Origin: Rhizobium sp. N324
GTDB taxonomy: Bacteria > Pseudomonadota > Alphaproteobacteria > Rhizobiales > Rhizobiaceae
Direction of reading: 5' to 3'
Length of the DNA stretch: 64,000 bases
NCBI RefSeq assembly: GCF_001664485.1
Contig: NZ_CP013635.1
Span: 558,001-622,000 of the forward strand
Position 1 is the first letter of the stretch. The number at the start of each line of letters is the position of its first letter. A program made the translations under genes and the position numbers. Of the stretch, positions 25,560 to 34,580 are shown piece after piece. The notes below the pieces were generated by a model. That model made no database searches. It was not told the origin of the DNA and worked only from the letters and a program-made list of their open reading frames with translations.

Positions 25560-27242
25560 ATGTCGAGTCAATTTCATAAGCATGCCAGCAGCAATTCGGT
25601 CCAGGCTCACAACGGCGGCGCCGGCGTTGATCACGCGAAGAGCAAAAGCCAGAGTGTCGAACGCCGCCTCGACTTCATGCAGCTCGACCAACAGGGCCGT
25701 GCCGGCATCCGATCTTTAAAGACGCTGATCGAACGCGAACTGCCGCATGGACTCGATAAGTTCTACGCGCAGCTTCGCAAGAGCCCGGAGGTCAGCCGCT
25801 TCTTCTCGACGGAGGAAAATATCGCCCGCGCCAAGGGTGCGCAGGTGGGCCATTGGGCCAATATCGCAGACGGCAATTTCAACGAGGAATATGTCGGCAA
25901 GGTCAAAACGATCGGAACCGTCCATGCCCGCATCGGCCTGGAGCCGCAATGGTATATCGGCGGCTACGCGATCATTGTCGATCATCTGATCAACCGCGCC
26001 GTCGAGGAAATGGTCCCGAAGGGCGGTGTATTCTCGAAAAAAACGATGAAGCCGGCGGAGTTCGGCAAGGCGTTGGCAAGCCTCGTCAAGGCTGTGATGC
26101 TGGATATGGATCTCGCCATCTCGGTCTATATCGACGAGGCCGAGATCGCCAAGCAGAAGGCCCAGGCCGATGCGATCGAGGCGGAGCGCCAGCTCGTCGG
26201 CTCCACTTTCGGCAAGGCCATGTCGGCGATTGCCGCCAAGGATGTCAGCTACCGGATCAGCGATGATCTGCCGGAAGCCTATCACGCCCTGCGCGACGAC
26301 TTCAACAATGCGCTGGAACAGCTGTCGACGACGATCGAGCAGATCAGCGGCTCTGCCACGCAGATCAATGCGGGGTCCCAGGAGATCCGGTCCGCCGCGG
26401 ACGATCTTGCCAAGCGAACCGAGCAGCAGGCCGCCTCCATCGAGGAAACGGCAGCCGCGCTCGAGGAGATCACCACCACGGTGAAGGACTCCAGCCGGCG
26501 CGCGGAAGAGGCGGGGCAACTGGTTGCAAAGGCCCGCATCGGCGCCGAGAAATCGGGCCAGATCGTCCAGCAGGCCGTCGCCGCGATGGGGGCGATCGAC
26601 AGTTCGTCGCGGGAAATCTCCAACATCATCGGCGTCATCGATGAAATCGCCTTCCAGACCAACCTTCTGGCGCTGAATGCCGGCGTCGAAGCGGCGCGCG
26701 CGGGAGAGGCCGGCAAGGGCTTCGCCGTCGTCGCCCAGGAGGTTCGCGAACTGGCGCAGCGTTCCGCCAAGGCCGCAAAAGAGATCAAGGGATTGATCAA
26801 CAACTCGGGCGAACAGGTAAGGGCGGGCGTGTCCCTGGTCGGCCAAACCGGCGAGACGCTGACGGTGATCGTCGACGAAGTCCAGGAAATCGACCGGCAC
26901 ATCGGCGCCATCGTCAGGGCGTCGAGCGAGCAAGCAACGGCGCTGCACGAGATCAACACGGCCGTCAACGCGATGGATCAGGGCACTCAGCAAAACGCCG
27001 CCATGGTCGAGCAGTCGACCGCGGCAAGCCACGCCCTGGTCCAACAGGTCGGCCATATCACTCAGATGCTCAGCGAATTCCACATTGGCAAATCAGCGGC
27101 ATCCCAGATGCGACCGGCCCGGCAAGCAAACGCCCCCTCGACAGCTGCTTCGCCGGCGCGCGCGTTGCGGGCAAAACTCGGCGCGGCTTATCCGAACCAT
27201 GGCAACGCCGCCATTGCAAGCAATGAGTGGGAAGAGTTCTGA
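25560..27242 (+). CDS. Soluble globin-coupled chemoreceptor (HemAT-like aerotaxis transducer)
   Basis: 560 residues without any membrane segment. The N-terminal globin-coupled sensor domain (about 35-190) has the proximal-haem histidine at 122 in [19 protein letters not shown] methyl-accepting domain follows, with the hairpin-tip sequence [20 protein letters not shown]. The protein ends in EWEEF, resembling the pentapeptide that tethers CheR/CheB. It should sense oxygen (or another gas) in the cytoplasm and signal to a CheA kinase. The start at 25560 follows AGGTCGGGA; an upstream ATG at 25509 adds an unlikely leader. Confidence 0.92.
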   Translation: MSSQFHKHASSNSVQAHNGGAGVDHAKSKSQSVERRLDFMQLDQQGRAGIRSLKTLIERELPHGLDKFYAQLRKSPEVSRFFSTEENIARAKGAQVGHWANIADGNFNEEYVGKVKTIGTVHARIGLEPQWYIGGYAIIVDHLINRAVEEMVPKGGVFSKKTMKPAEFGKALASLVKAVMLDMDLAISVYIDEAEIAKQKAQADAIEAERQLVGSTFGKAMSAIAAKDVSYRISDDLPEAYHALRDDFNNALEQLSTTIEQISGSATQINAGSQEIRSAADDLAKRTEQQAASIEETAAALEEITTTVKDSSRRAEEAGQLVAKARIGAEKSGQIVQQAVAAMGAIDSSSREISNIIGVIDEIAFQTNLLALNAGVEAARAGEAGKGFAVVAQEVRELAQRSAKAAKEIKGLINNSGEQVRAGVSLVGQTGETLTVIVDEVQEIDRHIGAIVRASSEQATALHEINTAVNAMDQGTQQNAAMVEQSTAASHALVQQVGHITQMLSEFHIGKSAASQMRPARQANAPSTAASPARALRAKLGAAYPNHGNAAIASNEWEEF

Positions 27243-27360
27243 CGCCGCCGGCCGGTCTCGACCCGGCTAAAGATCATCGCCGCCCGACAGACACGGAGCC
27301 CAGATCCTGCTCATGCCCATCCGCAGAAGATGCGGCCGGTCATGAGCAGCCCTGTCACGA

Positions 27361-28380
27361 TCAGGCCTTCAAAGTCTGCGACGGCAGTCGACCGAAACGC
27401 TTCCGGTACTCGGCTGAAAATCGCCCGAGATGGGTAAACCCCCATCTGAGCGCAATGTCGGCGACGGCCGGCCGCGTGCCGGATTCGAGCAGATCGCGAT
27501 GGGCGGCAAGCATCCGCAGTTCATGCAGGTAAGCCATCGGCGTGGTATTCCTGAACTGCCGGAAACCCTGTTGCAAGGTGCGGATGCTGACCTTGGCCGC
27601 AGTGGCGATGTCGCTCAGCGAAATCGGCTCGGCCATATGCTCCCGCATGAAGTCGATCGCCCATTTCACATGGCGAGGAGCCGGGGGCGGAGCAGGCAGC
27701 GCAAGCGCCTCCGAATAGCGATGGGGACAGGTCTCCAGAAGCAGGTAGATCATCGCGTCGCAGAGCGCACTCAGCGCCAGCGGCGACTGCTGCAGCGGCC
27801 CGTCGCCGCTAAGCCCGCGGTAGAGGCTCACGGCGAGCTGCTGCAGGACGAGCCCCGAACCGGTCGTCAGATCGATGGTCGGATGGAAATCGGTGTCACC
27901 GATAATCGTCCGCTCGAACATATGCGTGAGCTGCCTGTTGATCCTCGCCTGCTCGACGAACAGGCCGAGATGACGGCGCGGGCCGACCAGGCAGGAACCC
28001 GAGGCGCGGCCCGCCCCGAGAATGGCGCCGCGACCGGGAATCGAATGGATCTGCTCCTTCCCGGCATCGAAGACGGCATTCCCCTCCATCGGCAGGAATA
28101 TGATTACCTTGCCGTTGGGTGCCTCGCGCCTAACCGAGATCGTGCCCTCGTAGGCGCAGTCGGCGATGGTCAGCTCTTCCGTCGAGACGAAATTGCAGCG
28201 ATAGGCGATGGGCGCGCCGGCTTGCGCCGCAGCCTTGATCGGCGAGTTCGGCGTCGACAATATTTCCGAGAGTGCGTCCGGGTCCGTGCCGCTGAAGGCC
28301 GTCTCCCAAAGCGACGGGCTCTGCCTCGCCGGATCGTGGAGGGAGCTGCTATGGGCGGGCATATTAGAAATATGGGACAT
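27361..28380 (-). CDS. AraC-family regulator (AraC-binding-like N-terminal domain)
   Basis: About 339 residues from the ATG at 28380 (an in-frame ATG at 28428 would add 16; neither has a strong ribosome-binding site). The C-terminal 100 residues hold two helix-turn-helix units: ISLSDIATAAKVSIRTLQQGFRQF-like first helices and the diagnostic IALRWGFTHLGRFSAEYRKRFG. The N-terminal part resembles the ligand/dimer domain of XylS-type activators. It lies 82 bases downstream of dadA on the same strand; its targets are unknown. Confidence 0.83.
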   Translation of the reverse strand: MSHISNMPAHSSSLHDPARQSPSLWETAFSGTDPDALSEILSTPNSPIKAAAQAGAPIAYRCNFVSTEELTIADCAYEGTISVRREAPNGKVIIFLPMEGNAVFDAGKEQIHSIPGRGAILGAGRASGSCLVGPRRHLGLFVEQARINRQLTHMFERTIIGDTDFHPTIDLTTGSGLVLQQLAVSLYRGLSGDGPLQQSPLALSALCDAMIYLLLETCPHRYSEALALPAPPPAPRHVKWAIDFMREHMAEPISLSDIATAAKVSIRTLQQGFRQFRNTTPMAYLHELRMLAAHRDLLESGTRPAVADIALRWGFTHLGRFSAEYRKRFGRLPSQTLKA

Positions 28381-28462
28381 GCGCGACCTCGAAAGACAAT
28401 GATCGCGAGTGATAGTTGATTTCCGCAATCATATGTTTTCTTTTTTCGTTCCCCGGCATATT

Positions 28463-29743
28463 TCAGTGATACCGGTTAATTGCCAGATCCTTCGCGTCGA
28501 TTTCCGGATTGGCGCCGCCGACCAGATCGCTGATCAGCCGCGCCGAACCGGTGCTCATCGTCCAGCCGAGCGTGCCGTGGCCGGTATTGAGGAAGAGGCC
28601 GATGATCTTTGTCGGACCGATGACCGGTGTACCATCCGGCGTCATCGGGCGCAGGCCGGACCAAAAGGACGCCTGGGAAACGTCGCCGCCGGGGAACAGA
28701 TCGGTAACCGAATGTTCCAGCGTGCTGCGTCGGGCGAATCCGAGATCGTTGGTATAGCCCGAAATTTCAGCCATGCCGCCGACGCGGATGCGGTCGCCGA
28801 GCCGGGTGATTGCGATCTTGTAGGTTTCGTCCATGACGGTCGATTCCGGTGCGCGCGACGCATCGATGATCGGGATGGTGAGCGAATAGCCCTTCACAGG
28901 ATAGACCGGCAATCTGATGCCGAAGGGCTTGAGCAGCAGCGGCGAATAACTGCCGAGCGCAACCACCACCGCATCCGCACTCATCCGCTCGCGCTCGCGA
29001 TCGGGATCGCCATCGCGATGGCGAGTGGTGATGACGCCGCGCACGCGGCCCGCCTCGACATCCAGCGCCTTGATCGTCGTGCCATAGGCAAAGCGCACGC
29101 CGAGCGCCTCGGCTTTGGCGGCCAGCGCATTGGTGAATTTGAAGCAGTCGCCGGTTTCGTCCTTCGGCGTCAGCAGGCCGCCGACGATCTTGTCGCGCAC
29201 GTGCTTCAATGCCGGTTCGAAGCGGATGCAGCCGTCCCGGTCCAGCACCTCATAGGGAATGCCGTCGGCCGCCAGCGCCTTGACGTCCTTTGCCGAGGCG
29301 TCGAGCTGCTGCTGCGTGCGGAACAGCTGCAGGGTTCCCTGCATGCGTTCGTCATAGGCGATGCCAGTCTCGGCGCGAAGGTCGGCCAGCGCGATGCGGC
29401 TGTAATCGGCAAGCCGCAGCATGCGGCTCTTGTTGATCGCGTAGCGCTCGGAGGTGCAGTTCGACAGCATCCGCGCCATCCAGGAGAGCATGGCCATGTC
29501 GAGCTTCGGGCGCAGGATGAGGGGCGCATGTTTCATGAACAGCCACTTCATCGCTTTCGCCGGAATGCCGGGCGCTGCCCATGGCGAGCAATAGCCGAAG
29601 GAGACTTCGCCGGCATTGGCAAAGCTCGTTTCCAGCGCCGGGCCTTTCTGCCGGTCGACGACCGTGACCTCATGACCTGATTTCGCCAACTGATAAGCGG
29701 ATGTGACGCCGACGATACCGGCACCCAGAACAATGACTTTCAT
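28463..29743 (-). CDS. dadA: D-amino acid dehydrogenase small subunit
   Basis: 426 residues, normal length. The N-terminal FAD-binding Rossmann motif [18 protein letters not shown], then [15 protein letters not shown], and the C-terminal [16 protein letters not shown] and [18 protein letters not shown] blocks match DadA. It oxidises D-alanine and other D-amino acids to 2-oxo acids at the inner membrane, passing electrons to the respiratory chain. It follows the alanine racemase by 30 bases, giving the classic L-alanine degradation pair. Confidence 0.93.
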   Translation of the reverse strand: MKVIVLGAGIVGVTSAYQLAKSGHEVTVVDRQKGPALETSFANAGEVSFGYCSPWAAPGIPAKAMKWLFMKHAPLILRPKLDMAMLSWMARMLSNCTSERYAINKSRMLRLADYSRIALADLRAETGIAYDERMQGTLQLFRTQQQLDASAKDVKALAADGIPYEVLDRDGCIRFEPALKHVRDKIVGGLLTPKDETGDCFKFTNALAAKAEALGVRFAYGTTIKALDVEAGRVRGVITTRHRDGDPDRERERMSADAVVVALGSYSPLLLKPFGIRLPVYPVKGYSLTIPIIDASRAPESTVMDETYKIAITRLGDRIRVGGMAEISGYTNDLGFARRSTLEHSVTDLFPGGDVSQASFWSGLRPMTPDGTPVIGPTKIIGLFLNTGHGTLGWTMSTGSARLISDLVGGANPEIDAKDLAINRYH

Positions 29744-29773
29744 GATCTTCCCAATAATGGAGCCGCCGGGCTC

Positions 29774-30907
29774 TCAGCGATATTGCCTGTCGTAACGATC
29801 GCCCAGACCGGTTAGGATTTCGTAAGATATCGTGCCGGCATCGCCGGCAATGTCCTCGAGCGTCTGGTTCGGGCCGAGCACTTCGACCAGACTGCCCAGT
29901 GTCAGGGTGCCTTCGGGCAGTACCGAGACGTCGACGGTCACGCTGTCCATCGAGACGCGGCCGACGATCGGCAGGCGGATGCCGTTGACATAGACGGCGC
30001 CGCGGTCGCCGAGCGACCTGGGCAGACCATCGGCATAACCGGCGGCGATGGTGGCGAGACGCATTTCCCGCTCAGCGACATGCGCGCCGCCATAGCCGAT
30101 CTTGGTGCCTGCCGGCACGGTGCGGGTCTGCACGACGGCGACGTCGAGGCTGACGACCGGCTCCATCGGGTTCGTCGCGCCGGAGTTGGGCGCGCCGCCG
30201 TAAAGCGCGATGCCGGGGCGGGCGAGCACGCCGTGATAGGCATCGCCGAGGAAGACCCCGCCGGAATTGGCGAAGGACATGTCGAAGCCGGGAAATTCGT
30301 CGGCAATGCGGGACATCTCGGCCCATTGCTCGCCGTTCTGATCGCTCTCCATATCATCGGCCGAAGCCAGATGGCTCATGATGAACAGGATTTCGACATT
30401 GCTGCCGTCGCGAAGCGCGGCCGCCAGTTCGGCTCGTTCTTGCCGGGGAAAGCCGAGCCGCGACATTCCGGTGTCGAATTGCAGCACGGCAGGCAGGCAG
30501 CGTTTCAGCATGCGCGCTGTCTCCGACCATTGCCGCCACTGGGCGAGAGAGTTGAGAACCGGGACGATGCCCATCTCGGCGCAGGCGATCTCGTTGCCCG
30601 GCTGCAAGCCGTTCAGCACGAAAATCTGGGCGTTGCGCGCAAGCGTCGGCCGCAGCCTCACCGCCTCGACGAACTGAGCGACGAAGAAATGCCGGCAGCC
30701 TGCGCCGTAGAGCGCTCTCGCGACCCGCTCGGCGCCAAGGCCGTAGGCGTCGGCCTTGACGACGGCTCCGGCGCGGACCGGCGCCAGCATCGATACCAGC
30801 TTGCGGTAGTTGCGGCCGAGCGCGGCAAGATCGATCGTCAGATAACCCGTGGCTCCCTGTGCGGTCGTCGTGCTGCGTGTGCGGGAAACCAAAATATCGC
30901 TATCCAT
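29774..30907 (-). CDS. dadX: Catabolic alanine racemase
   Basis: 377 residues from the ATG at 30907; an ATG two codons earlier sits on top of the GGGGAGGG ribosome-binding site, so 30907 has the better spacing. The PLP lysine is in VVKADAYGLG, the second catalytic residue is Tyr in KIGYGGAHV, and FDTGMSRLGF and PGIALYGG are family blocks. It interconverts L- and D-alanine in the cytoplasm and feeds DadA. A dedicated, regulator-linked copy next to dadA indicates the catabolic enzyme, not the cell-wall one. Confidence 0.92.
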   Translation of the reverse strand: MDSDILVSRTRSTTTAQGATGYLTIDLAALGRNYRKLVSMLAPVRAGAVVKADAYGLGAERVARALYGAGCRHFFVAQFVEAVRLRPTLARNAQIFVLNGLQPGNEIACAEMGIVPVLNSLAQWRQWSETARMLKRCLPAVLQFDTGMSRLGFPRQERAELAAALRDGSNVEILFIMSHLASADDMESDQNGEQWAEMSRIADEFPGFDMSFANSGGVFLGDAYHGVLARPGIALYGGAPNSGATNPMEPVVSLDVAVVQTRTVPAGTKIGYGGAHVAEREMRLATIAAGYADGLPRSLGDRGAVYVNGIRLPIVGRVSMDSVTVDVSVLPEGTLTLGSLVEVLGPNQTLEDIAGDAGTISYEILTGLGDRYDRQYR

Positions 30908-30992
30908 GTCCATCCCTCCCCATCTCAGGCAAGCTTATGAAACAATGCGCGAAATTGCCTGGCATTCAGCAGTCGATTACGGCATGATTTGC

Positions 30993-31010
30993 CTATTATC
31001 CGCATAATAG
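30993..31010. promoter_or_regulatory. Inverted repeat CTATTAT-CCGC-ATAATAG, likely DadR operator
   Basis: A perfect 7-bp inverted repeat with a 4-base centre between the divergent dadX and Lrp-type genes, 24 bases before the regulator start. A/T-rich palindromes of this size are typical Lrp/AsnC sites. A single site could serve both directions. Confidence 0.65.
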
Positions 31011-31033
31011 ACGAAATTTTGGAACAATCCATC

Positions 31034-31498
31034 ATGTCCGCCCTCGACTCGATCGATCGCAATATCCTGAGACTGCTGCGCCTCGATGCGCGCATGAGTA
31101 ATGCCAAGCTCGCCGCCGAGATCGGCCTGTCGCCATCGGCCTGCCTCAGGCGCATCAAGATCATGGAAAAATCAGGGGTGATCCGCGGCTATACGGCGCT
31201 GGTGGACACCGGCAATGCCGACGAGATGATCGCCGTGATCATCAACATCACGCTCGAGCGGCAGACCGAGGACCATCTCGACCGTTTCGAGGCGGCGGTC
31301 CGCCGGCATCCCGAGATCCGCGAATGTTTTCTGATGACGGGCGGTTCCGATTATCTGCTGCGCGTCGAGGTCGCCAGCCCGGGCGAGTTCGAGCGCATCC
31401 ACAAGGAGATCCTGTCGACCCTGCCGGGCGTTCTCAGGATTCATTCCAGCTTCTCGATCCGCAATGTCCTTGCGACGCGCACCAGAGGCAGGCGGTGA
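31034..31498 (+). CDS. dadR: Lrp/AsnC-family regulator of the dad operon
   Basis: 154 residues from the ATG at 31034. The N-terminal helix-turn-helix (LDSIDRNILRLLRLDARM, then LAAEIGLSPSACLRRIK) and the C-terminal RAM ligand domain (about 65-150) are standard. It is divergent from dadX-dadA with a palindrome between them, the arrangement known for alanine-responsive DadR activators. The regulator name rests on context. Confidence 0.85.
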   Translation: MSALDSIDRNILRLLRLDARMSNAKLAAEIGLSPSACLRRIKIMEKSGVIRGYTALVDTGNADEMIAVIINITLERQTEDHLDRFEAAVRRHPEIRECFLMTGGSDYLLRVEVASPGEFERIHKEILSTLPGVLRIHSSFSIRNVLATRTRGRR

Positions 31499-31514
31499 AG
31501 CGCGATCGCCAGAT

Positions 31515-32237
31515 TTATATCAACTCCAGCGCCGTCGCCTTGGCGACCGCTTCGCTCGTCGTGGCAACGGTCAGCTTTCGGCGCGCCGAGGCGAGATAGA
31601 GCTGCACCGCGCTCACCGAAATGCACAACCGGGCGCAAATCTGCTTTGCCAGAAGGCCGTTGGCGGTCATCTGCAAACATTGCAGCTCGCGGCGCGACAA
31701 TTGAGGAAAATCCGCGGTTTTTCTCATCCCCGACAGAACCATGGCTCTGTCGTGAAGATGGTGAGCGAGAAACTGCAGGTCGCGCATACTGTCCATGCGG
31801 AACTGTCGCCAGTAGGAATCGGCGTGAGTGGATGTGACCGTAAACAGCGCACGCTCGCCTTGCGGTCCCCGCACCGGCAGAGTGACGCCCTGCCGGCCGA
31901 TGCCGAAGGCCATCGCCTCCTTGAAGAAACCGCAGGCGCGGCCTGAATCCCATTTCGATGCGGACCACTCCACCGGCAGAAAGCCGCGTCGGCCGAGACG
32001 CACGACGGGATCGATGCTGAAATAATCCCGGGCAATATATTGTTTCACCCACTCCGGCGGGTAGGTCAGCATCAGCAGGGGATTGTCGGCTGCCGTCGCC
32101 GAACGGGTCACATGCAGAACCATATGCGATATCGCATAGATGTGGCGGACTTCATCCAGCGTTGTTTCCAGATCCTGCAATGTCGGTGAGGCGGAGATCC
32201 GGTCCAGGCAGTCGAAAAAACGAGAACTGCTCAGCAT
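31515..32237 (-). CDS. LuxR-family quorum-sensing receptor
   Basis: 240 residues. The N-terminal autoinducer domain keeps every signature residue: Trp and Tyr in EWVKQY, Asp-Pro in SIDPVVR and the later Trp in PVEWSASKW. The C-terminal helix-turn-helix (LSRRELQCLQMTANGLLAKQI) is intact. It is therefore expected to bind an acyl-homoserine lactone and DNA. It lies 187 bases downstream of luxI on the same strand, so it is expressed after or with the synthase, not before it as in many systems. I cannot tell which named rhizobial system it belongs to. Confidence 0.88.
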   Translation of the reverse strand: MLSSSRFFDCLDRISASPTLQDLETTLDEVRHIYAISHMVLHVTRSATAADNPLLMLTYPPEWVKQYIARDYFSIDPVVRLGRRGFLPVEWSASKWDSGRACGFFKEAMAFGIGRQGVTLPVRGPQGERALFTVTSTHADSYWRQFRMDSMRDLQFLAHHLHDRAMVLSGMRKTADFPQLSRRELQCLQMTANGLLAKQICARLCISVSAVQLYLASARRKLTVATTSEAVAKATALELI

Positions 32238-32424
32238 GAGTTGGACTCGTGGTTGTGCGATTCATTTTCTACTCGCATCGGTATCATTTAGCGACTGCTG
32301 ATAATAGCCTGTTTCCGGCATGACGTGAAAAATGCGTTAAGGCGCGGCGCGGCATATCCCGCGGCCGAGGGCCCCCCGCATCCGTCCTCAGACCGCCGGG
32401 GCAGCGATCGGGCTGGCGCTGCGT

Positions 32425-33078
32425 TCACCGCATGCCGCCGCGTCCTTCGCCGATTACCGTTGCCGCGGGAGAGAGGGAACCCGTCTCCAGAAGTCGGGAC
32501 AGATTGGCTTGAAGTGTCCTGCTATTGTCTGCGGTCACGTCCCATAAACCGACATACAGGTTGCCGATCTCGGGCCTCGACCGGGCAAGCGGCGTCGGCC
32601 TCCAGCCGATCCGGCGATAGACGCCGATCATCGCGGCATCGTAAACGCCGACGATGCTTTCGATGCCGGTGTCGAGCGCGAGATCGCAAAGCCCCGAGAG
32701 CAGTTCGGTCGCCACCGTGCGCGACGAATTCTGATCGGCGTCGCCGGCCAGCGGATGAACGCAAAAGCGGGTGCATTCCCAGCATGTCGGGCTATCGACA
32801 TCAATGGGCTGATCAAAGAAATCCCGGAACTCGCTTGTGAGCATCGTCGCCCCCGTGGTCGGCAGCAGGCGCAGCGAACCCGTCAGTGTGCCAGAAGGCC
32901 ATTGCGTCACGAGATAAACGGGATCCTCCGCCGCGTCGTATCGGTCCCTTTCCCATTGGTCCTTGACGTCGACCTGCCATCCCAACCGGTCGCGAAAGAC
33001 GGCGGCGCGCGCCCGAAACATTTCATCGAAAGCACGCCGTTCGGCCTCGAACATGTCCTTGGTGAGTATCCGCAACAT
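32425..33078 (-). CDS. LuxI-family acyl-homoserine-lactone synthase
   Basis: 217 residues. It makes an acyl-homoserine lactone from S-adenosylmethionine and an acyl-carrier-protein substrate. The family's invariant residues are present: Arg and Phe in RARAAVFRDRLGW, Trp in the same block, the two Asp residues in ERDRYDAAED, Arg in GSLRLLPTTG, and Glu and Arg in CWECTRFCV. The ATG has AGGAGGGA about six bases upstream. A lux-box-like inverted repeat lies 50-75 bases before the start. Overall it resembles TraI/RaiI-type rhizobial synthases more than CinI. The acyl chain cannot be predicted. Confidence 0.92.
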   Translation of the reverse strand: MLRILTKDMFEAERRAFDEMFRARAAVFRDRLGWQVDVKDQWERDRYDAAEDPVYLVTQWPSGTLTGSLRLLPTTGATMLTSEFRDFFDQPIDVDSPTCWECTRFCVHPLAGDADQNSSRTVATELLSGLCDLALDTGIESIVGVYDAAMIGVYRRIGWRPTPLARSRPEIGNLYVGLWDVTADNSRTLQANLSRLLETGSLSPAATVIGEGRGGMR

Positions 33079-33129
33079 ATCCGTCCCTCCTGATGCGCTG
33101 ATGTTTCACAACAGGCGGCCGATCCCCGG

Positions 33130-33153
33130 CAATCTGGATATTTCATCAGATTG
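33130..33153. promoter_or_regulatory. Lux-box-like inverted repeat upstream of luxI
   Basis: CAATCTG and CAGATTG are exact inverted copies 10 bases apart, 52-75 bases before the luxI start and about 105 bases before the divergent HTH gene. Size and place suit a LuxR-type binding site that could control both directions. Confidence 0.6.
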
Positions 33154-33258
33154 ACCGGCGCTTCGATTTGCCCTTCATTTTCATAAGAAGCTGCTGATAT
33201 GCGACCGAGCCAAAGCTCTCCGCGACTGCCGATTTCGACATATGAGGGGAGGATTCTG

Positions 33259-33603
33259 ATGACGCATGACCTGGCACGCGGCAAACGCATTCGCGAGGCG
33301 ATATCCCGCGGAAAAATTCGGAAAGTTCACGCGCTCGCCGCCGAACTGAACGTCTCCGTCGCAGCCGTCTCGCGCTGGCAGAATGGCGGCCACACCTCGC
33401 TCGAAAGCGCCTGTGCCCTCGCCCATCTCCTGGATGTCTCGCTCGATTGGCTGCTGCTCGGGCGGGGCACCATGGACTGGCATCGGAACAGCCCGATCTC
33501 GACCAACGAGTTGCAATTGGTTCTGGCACTGCGCGACCGGCCCGCGGCAACCCGGTCCAATCTCTTAGGGCTGGTCGAATCCATCCCCCCGGAGCACCCG
33601 TAA
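33259..33603 (+). CDS. XRE-type helix-turn-helix protein divergent from luxI
   Basis: 114 residues from the ATG at 33259, which has GGGGAGGA upstream. The N-terminal two-thirds is a Cro/C1-type DNA-binding domain (ALAAELNVSVAAVSRWQNGGHTSLESACALAHLLDVSLDWLL). The rest is short and has no ligand domain. It is divergent from the quorum-sensing synthase with a shared palindrome, so it is probably a quorum-controlled regulator or a modulator of luxI. No phage genes are nearby. Confidence 0.75.
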   Translation: MTHDLARGKRIREAISRGKIRKVHALAAELNVSVAAVSRWQNGGHTSLESACALAHLLDVSLDWLLLGRGTMDWHRNSPISTNELQLVLALRDRPAATRSNLLGLVESIPPEHP

Positions 33604-33786
33604 CGCCAGGCGCAATTTGCGCAGTTTTTTCAAGCAGCGCTCAACACGTTTAGGTTGCTATTACGCCGGCCATCGAAGATCTTTCTCGTTAGGGTTTTGT
33701 CAACGGCATCAGCGGCACGGCTCATCCGCCTGCCTTCGCCGCCCCGGAAACCCTTGTTTCACTCTCAACCGAGAAGGGTCGTGACC

Positions 33787-34458
33787 ATGTCTACTCTGCT
33801 GACCATCAACGTGAAAAACTACGAGCCCCAGGCGCAGGGCTTCTACTTCTTCCAGCAGCCCGCTGTTTATACCGGCGGCGGCCAAGTCTATTCGAACAGC
33901 CTTTTCTCGCAATCGCTGGCCAACTACGACGCCGGGGGCTCAATCCTGACTTTCCAGGTCAACCTGCAATATTACGCCGGTATCCAGCAGGCAAATACGC
34001 CGCCGTCGATCGGCTCCGCTTCAGGCTACGCATCGGCGAGCCGCGCCATCGATCTCGCTCCAAGCGCAGGCGGCAGCGGTAAGCCGAACGACTGGACGAC
34101 GGCGGCCGTCAGCCCGCTCGCCCTTACCGCACCGGTCTACGGGGAAGGCGTGCAGCCTGGCGCCTTCCGCATCACCACGCCGAGCTTTACCTCACCGCCC
34201 TATTTCAACGTCGGCTCGGCGGTCGACGTCAATGGCGGCATCGTGCTTTCCAACTTCGTGCAGGCAAACCCGCTCAGCAATACCGATTGCCAGCCGATTC
34301 TGAAATATTATGTCCAGACCGGCTCCTTTACACCGGGCAGTGTCATGGACTTCACACAGTCGAGCGTGAATGCGGCGATCGCCGACTTCACCGGCGGCTA
34401 CACCGTCTGCAACGTCACCCTCAACGCCAACGGCACCTGGAGCGTGCAGCGCCAGTAA
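33787..34458 (+). CDS. Hypothetical protein, first of two tandem paralogues
   Basis: 223 residues from the ATG at 33787, with AGAAGG upstream. There is no signal peptide, but the composition is that of an extracellular beta protein: many Ser, Thr, Gly, Tyr and Asn, few charges. It shares a common plan with the next gene: an opening beta segment (NVKNYEPQAQGFYFFQQPA), a QYYAG motif near residue 65, and a closing block with LSNFVQANP, a TDCQP cysteine, DFTGGY and NANGTWSV. I do not recognise the family. It is close to the quorum-sensing genes and bounded by a strong hairpin. Confidence 0.7.
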   Translation: MSTLLTINVKNYEPQAQGFYFFQQPAVYTGGGQVYSNSLFSQSLANYDAGGSILTFQVNLQYYAGIQQANTPPSIGSASGYASASRAIDLAPSAGGSGKPNDWTTAAVSPLALTAPVYGEGVQPGAFRITTPSFTSPPYFNVGSAVDVNGGIVLSNFVQANPLSNTDCQPILKYYVQTGSFTPGSVMDFTQSSVNAAIADFTGGYTVCNVTLNANGTWSVQRQ

Positions 34459-34468
34459 GTCTCGGCAG

Positions 34469-34506
34469 GCATGCGGGTGAAGACCGTCCCCTCTTCACCC
34501 GCATGC
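34469..34506 (+). terminator. Perfect 15-bp hairpin between the tandem paralogues
   Basis: GCATGCGGGTGAAGA and its exact complement TCTTCACCCGCATGC flank an 8-base loop, ten bases after the first paralogue's stop. The stem is long and fully paired; no T-run follows. It probably ends or limits transcription into the second paralogue. Confidence 0.65.
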
Positions 34507-34580
34507 GCACCATCCGCGCGATTGACACCGTCCGCTGAAGCGACGGGTAGGCTGGGTATCAGACGGGAGTCTCGCACGCC

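Noticed and set aside
33721..33745. A CTCATCCGCCTGCC-like stretch resembling the end of the 46296 repeat
   Set aside because: It lacks the GCCCCTCA terminus and the internal hairpin and is probably chance similarity.
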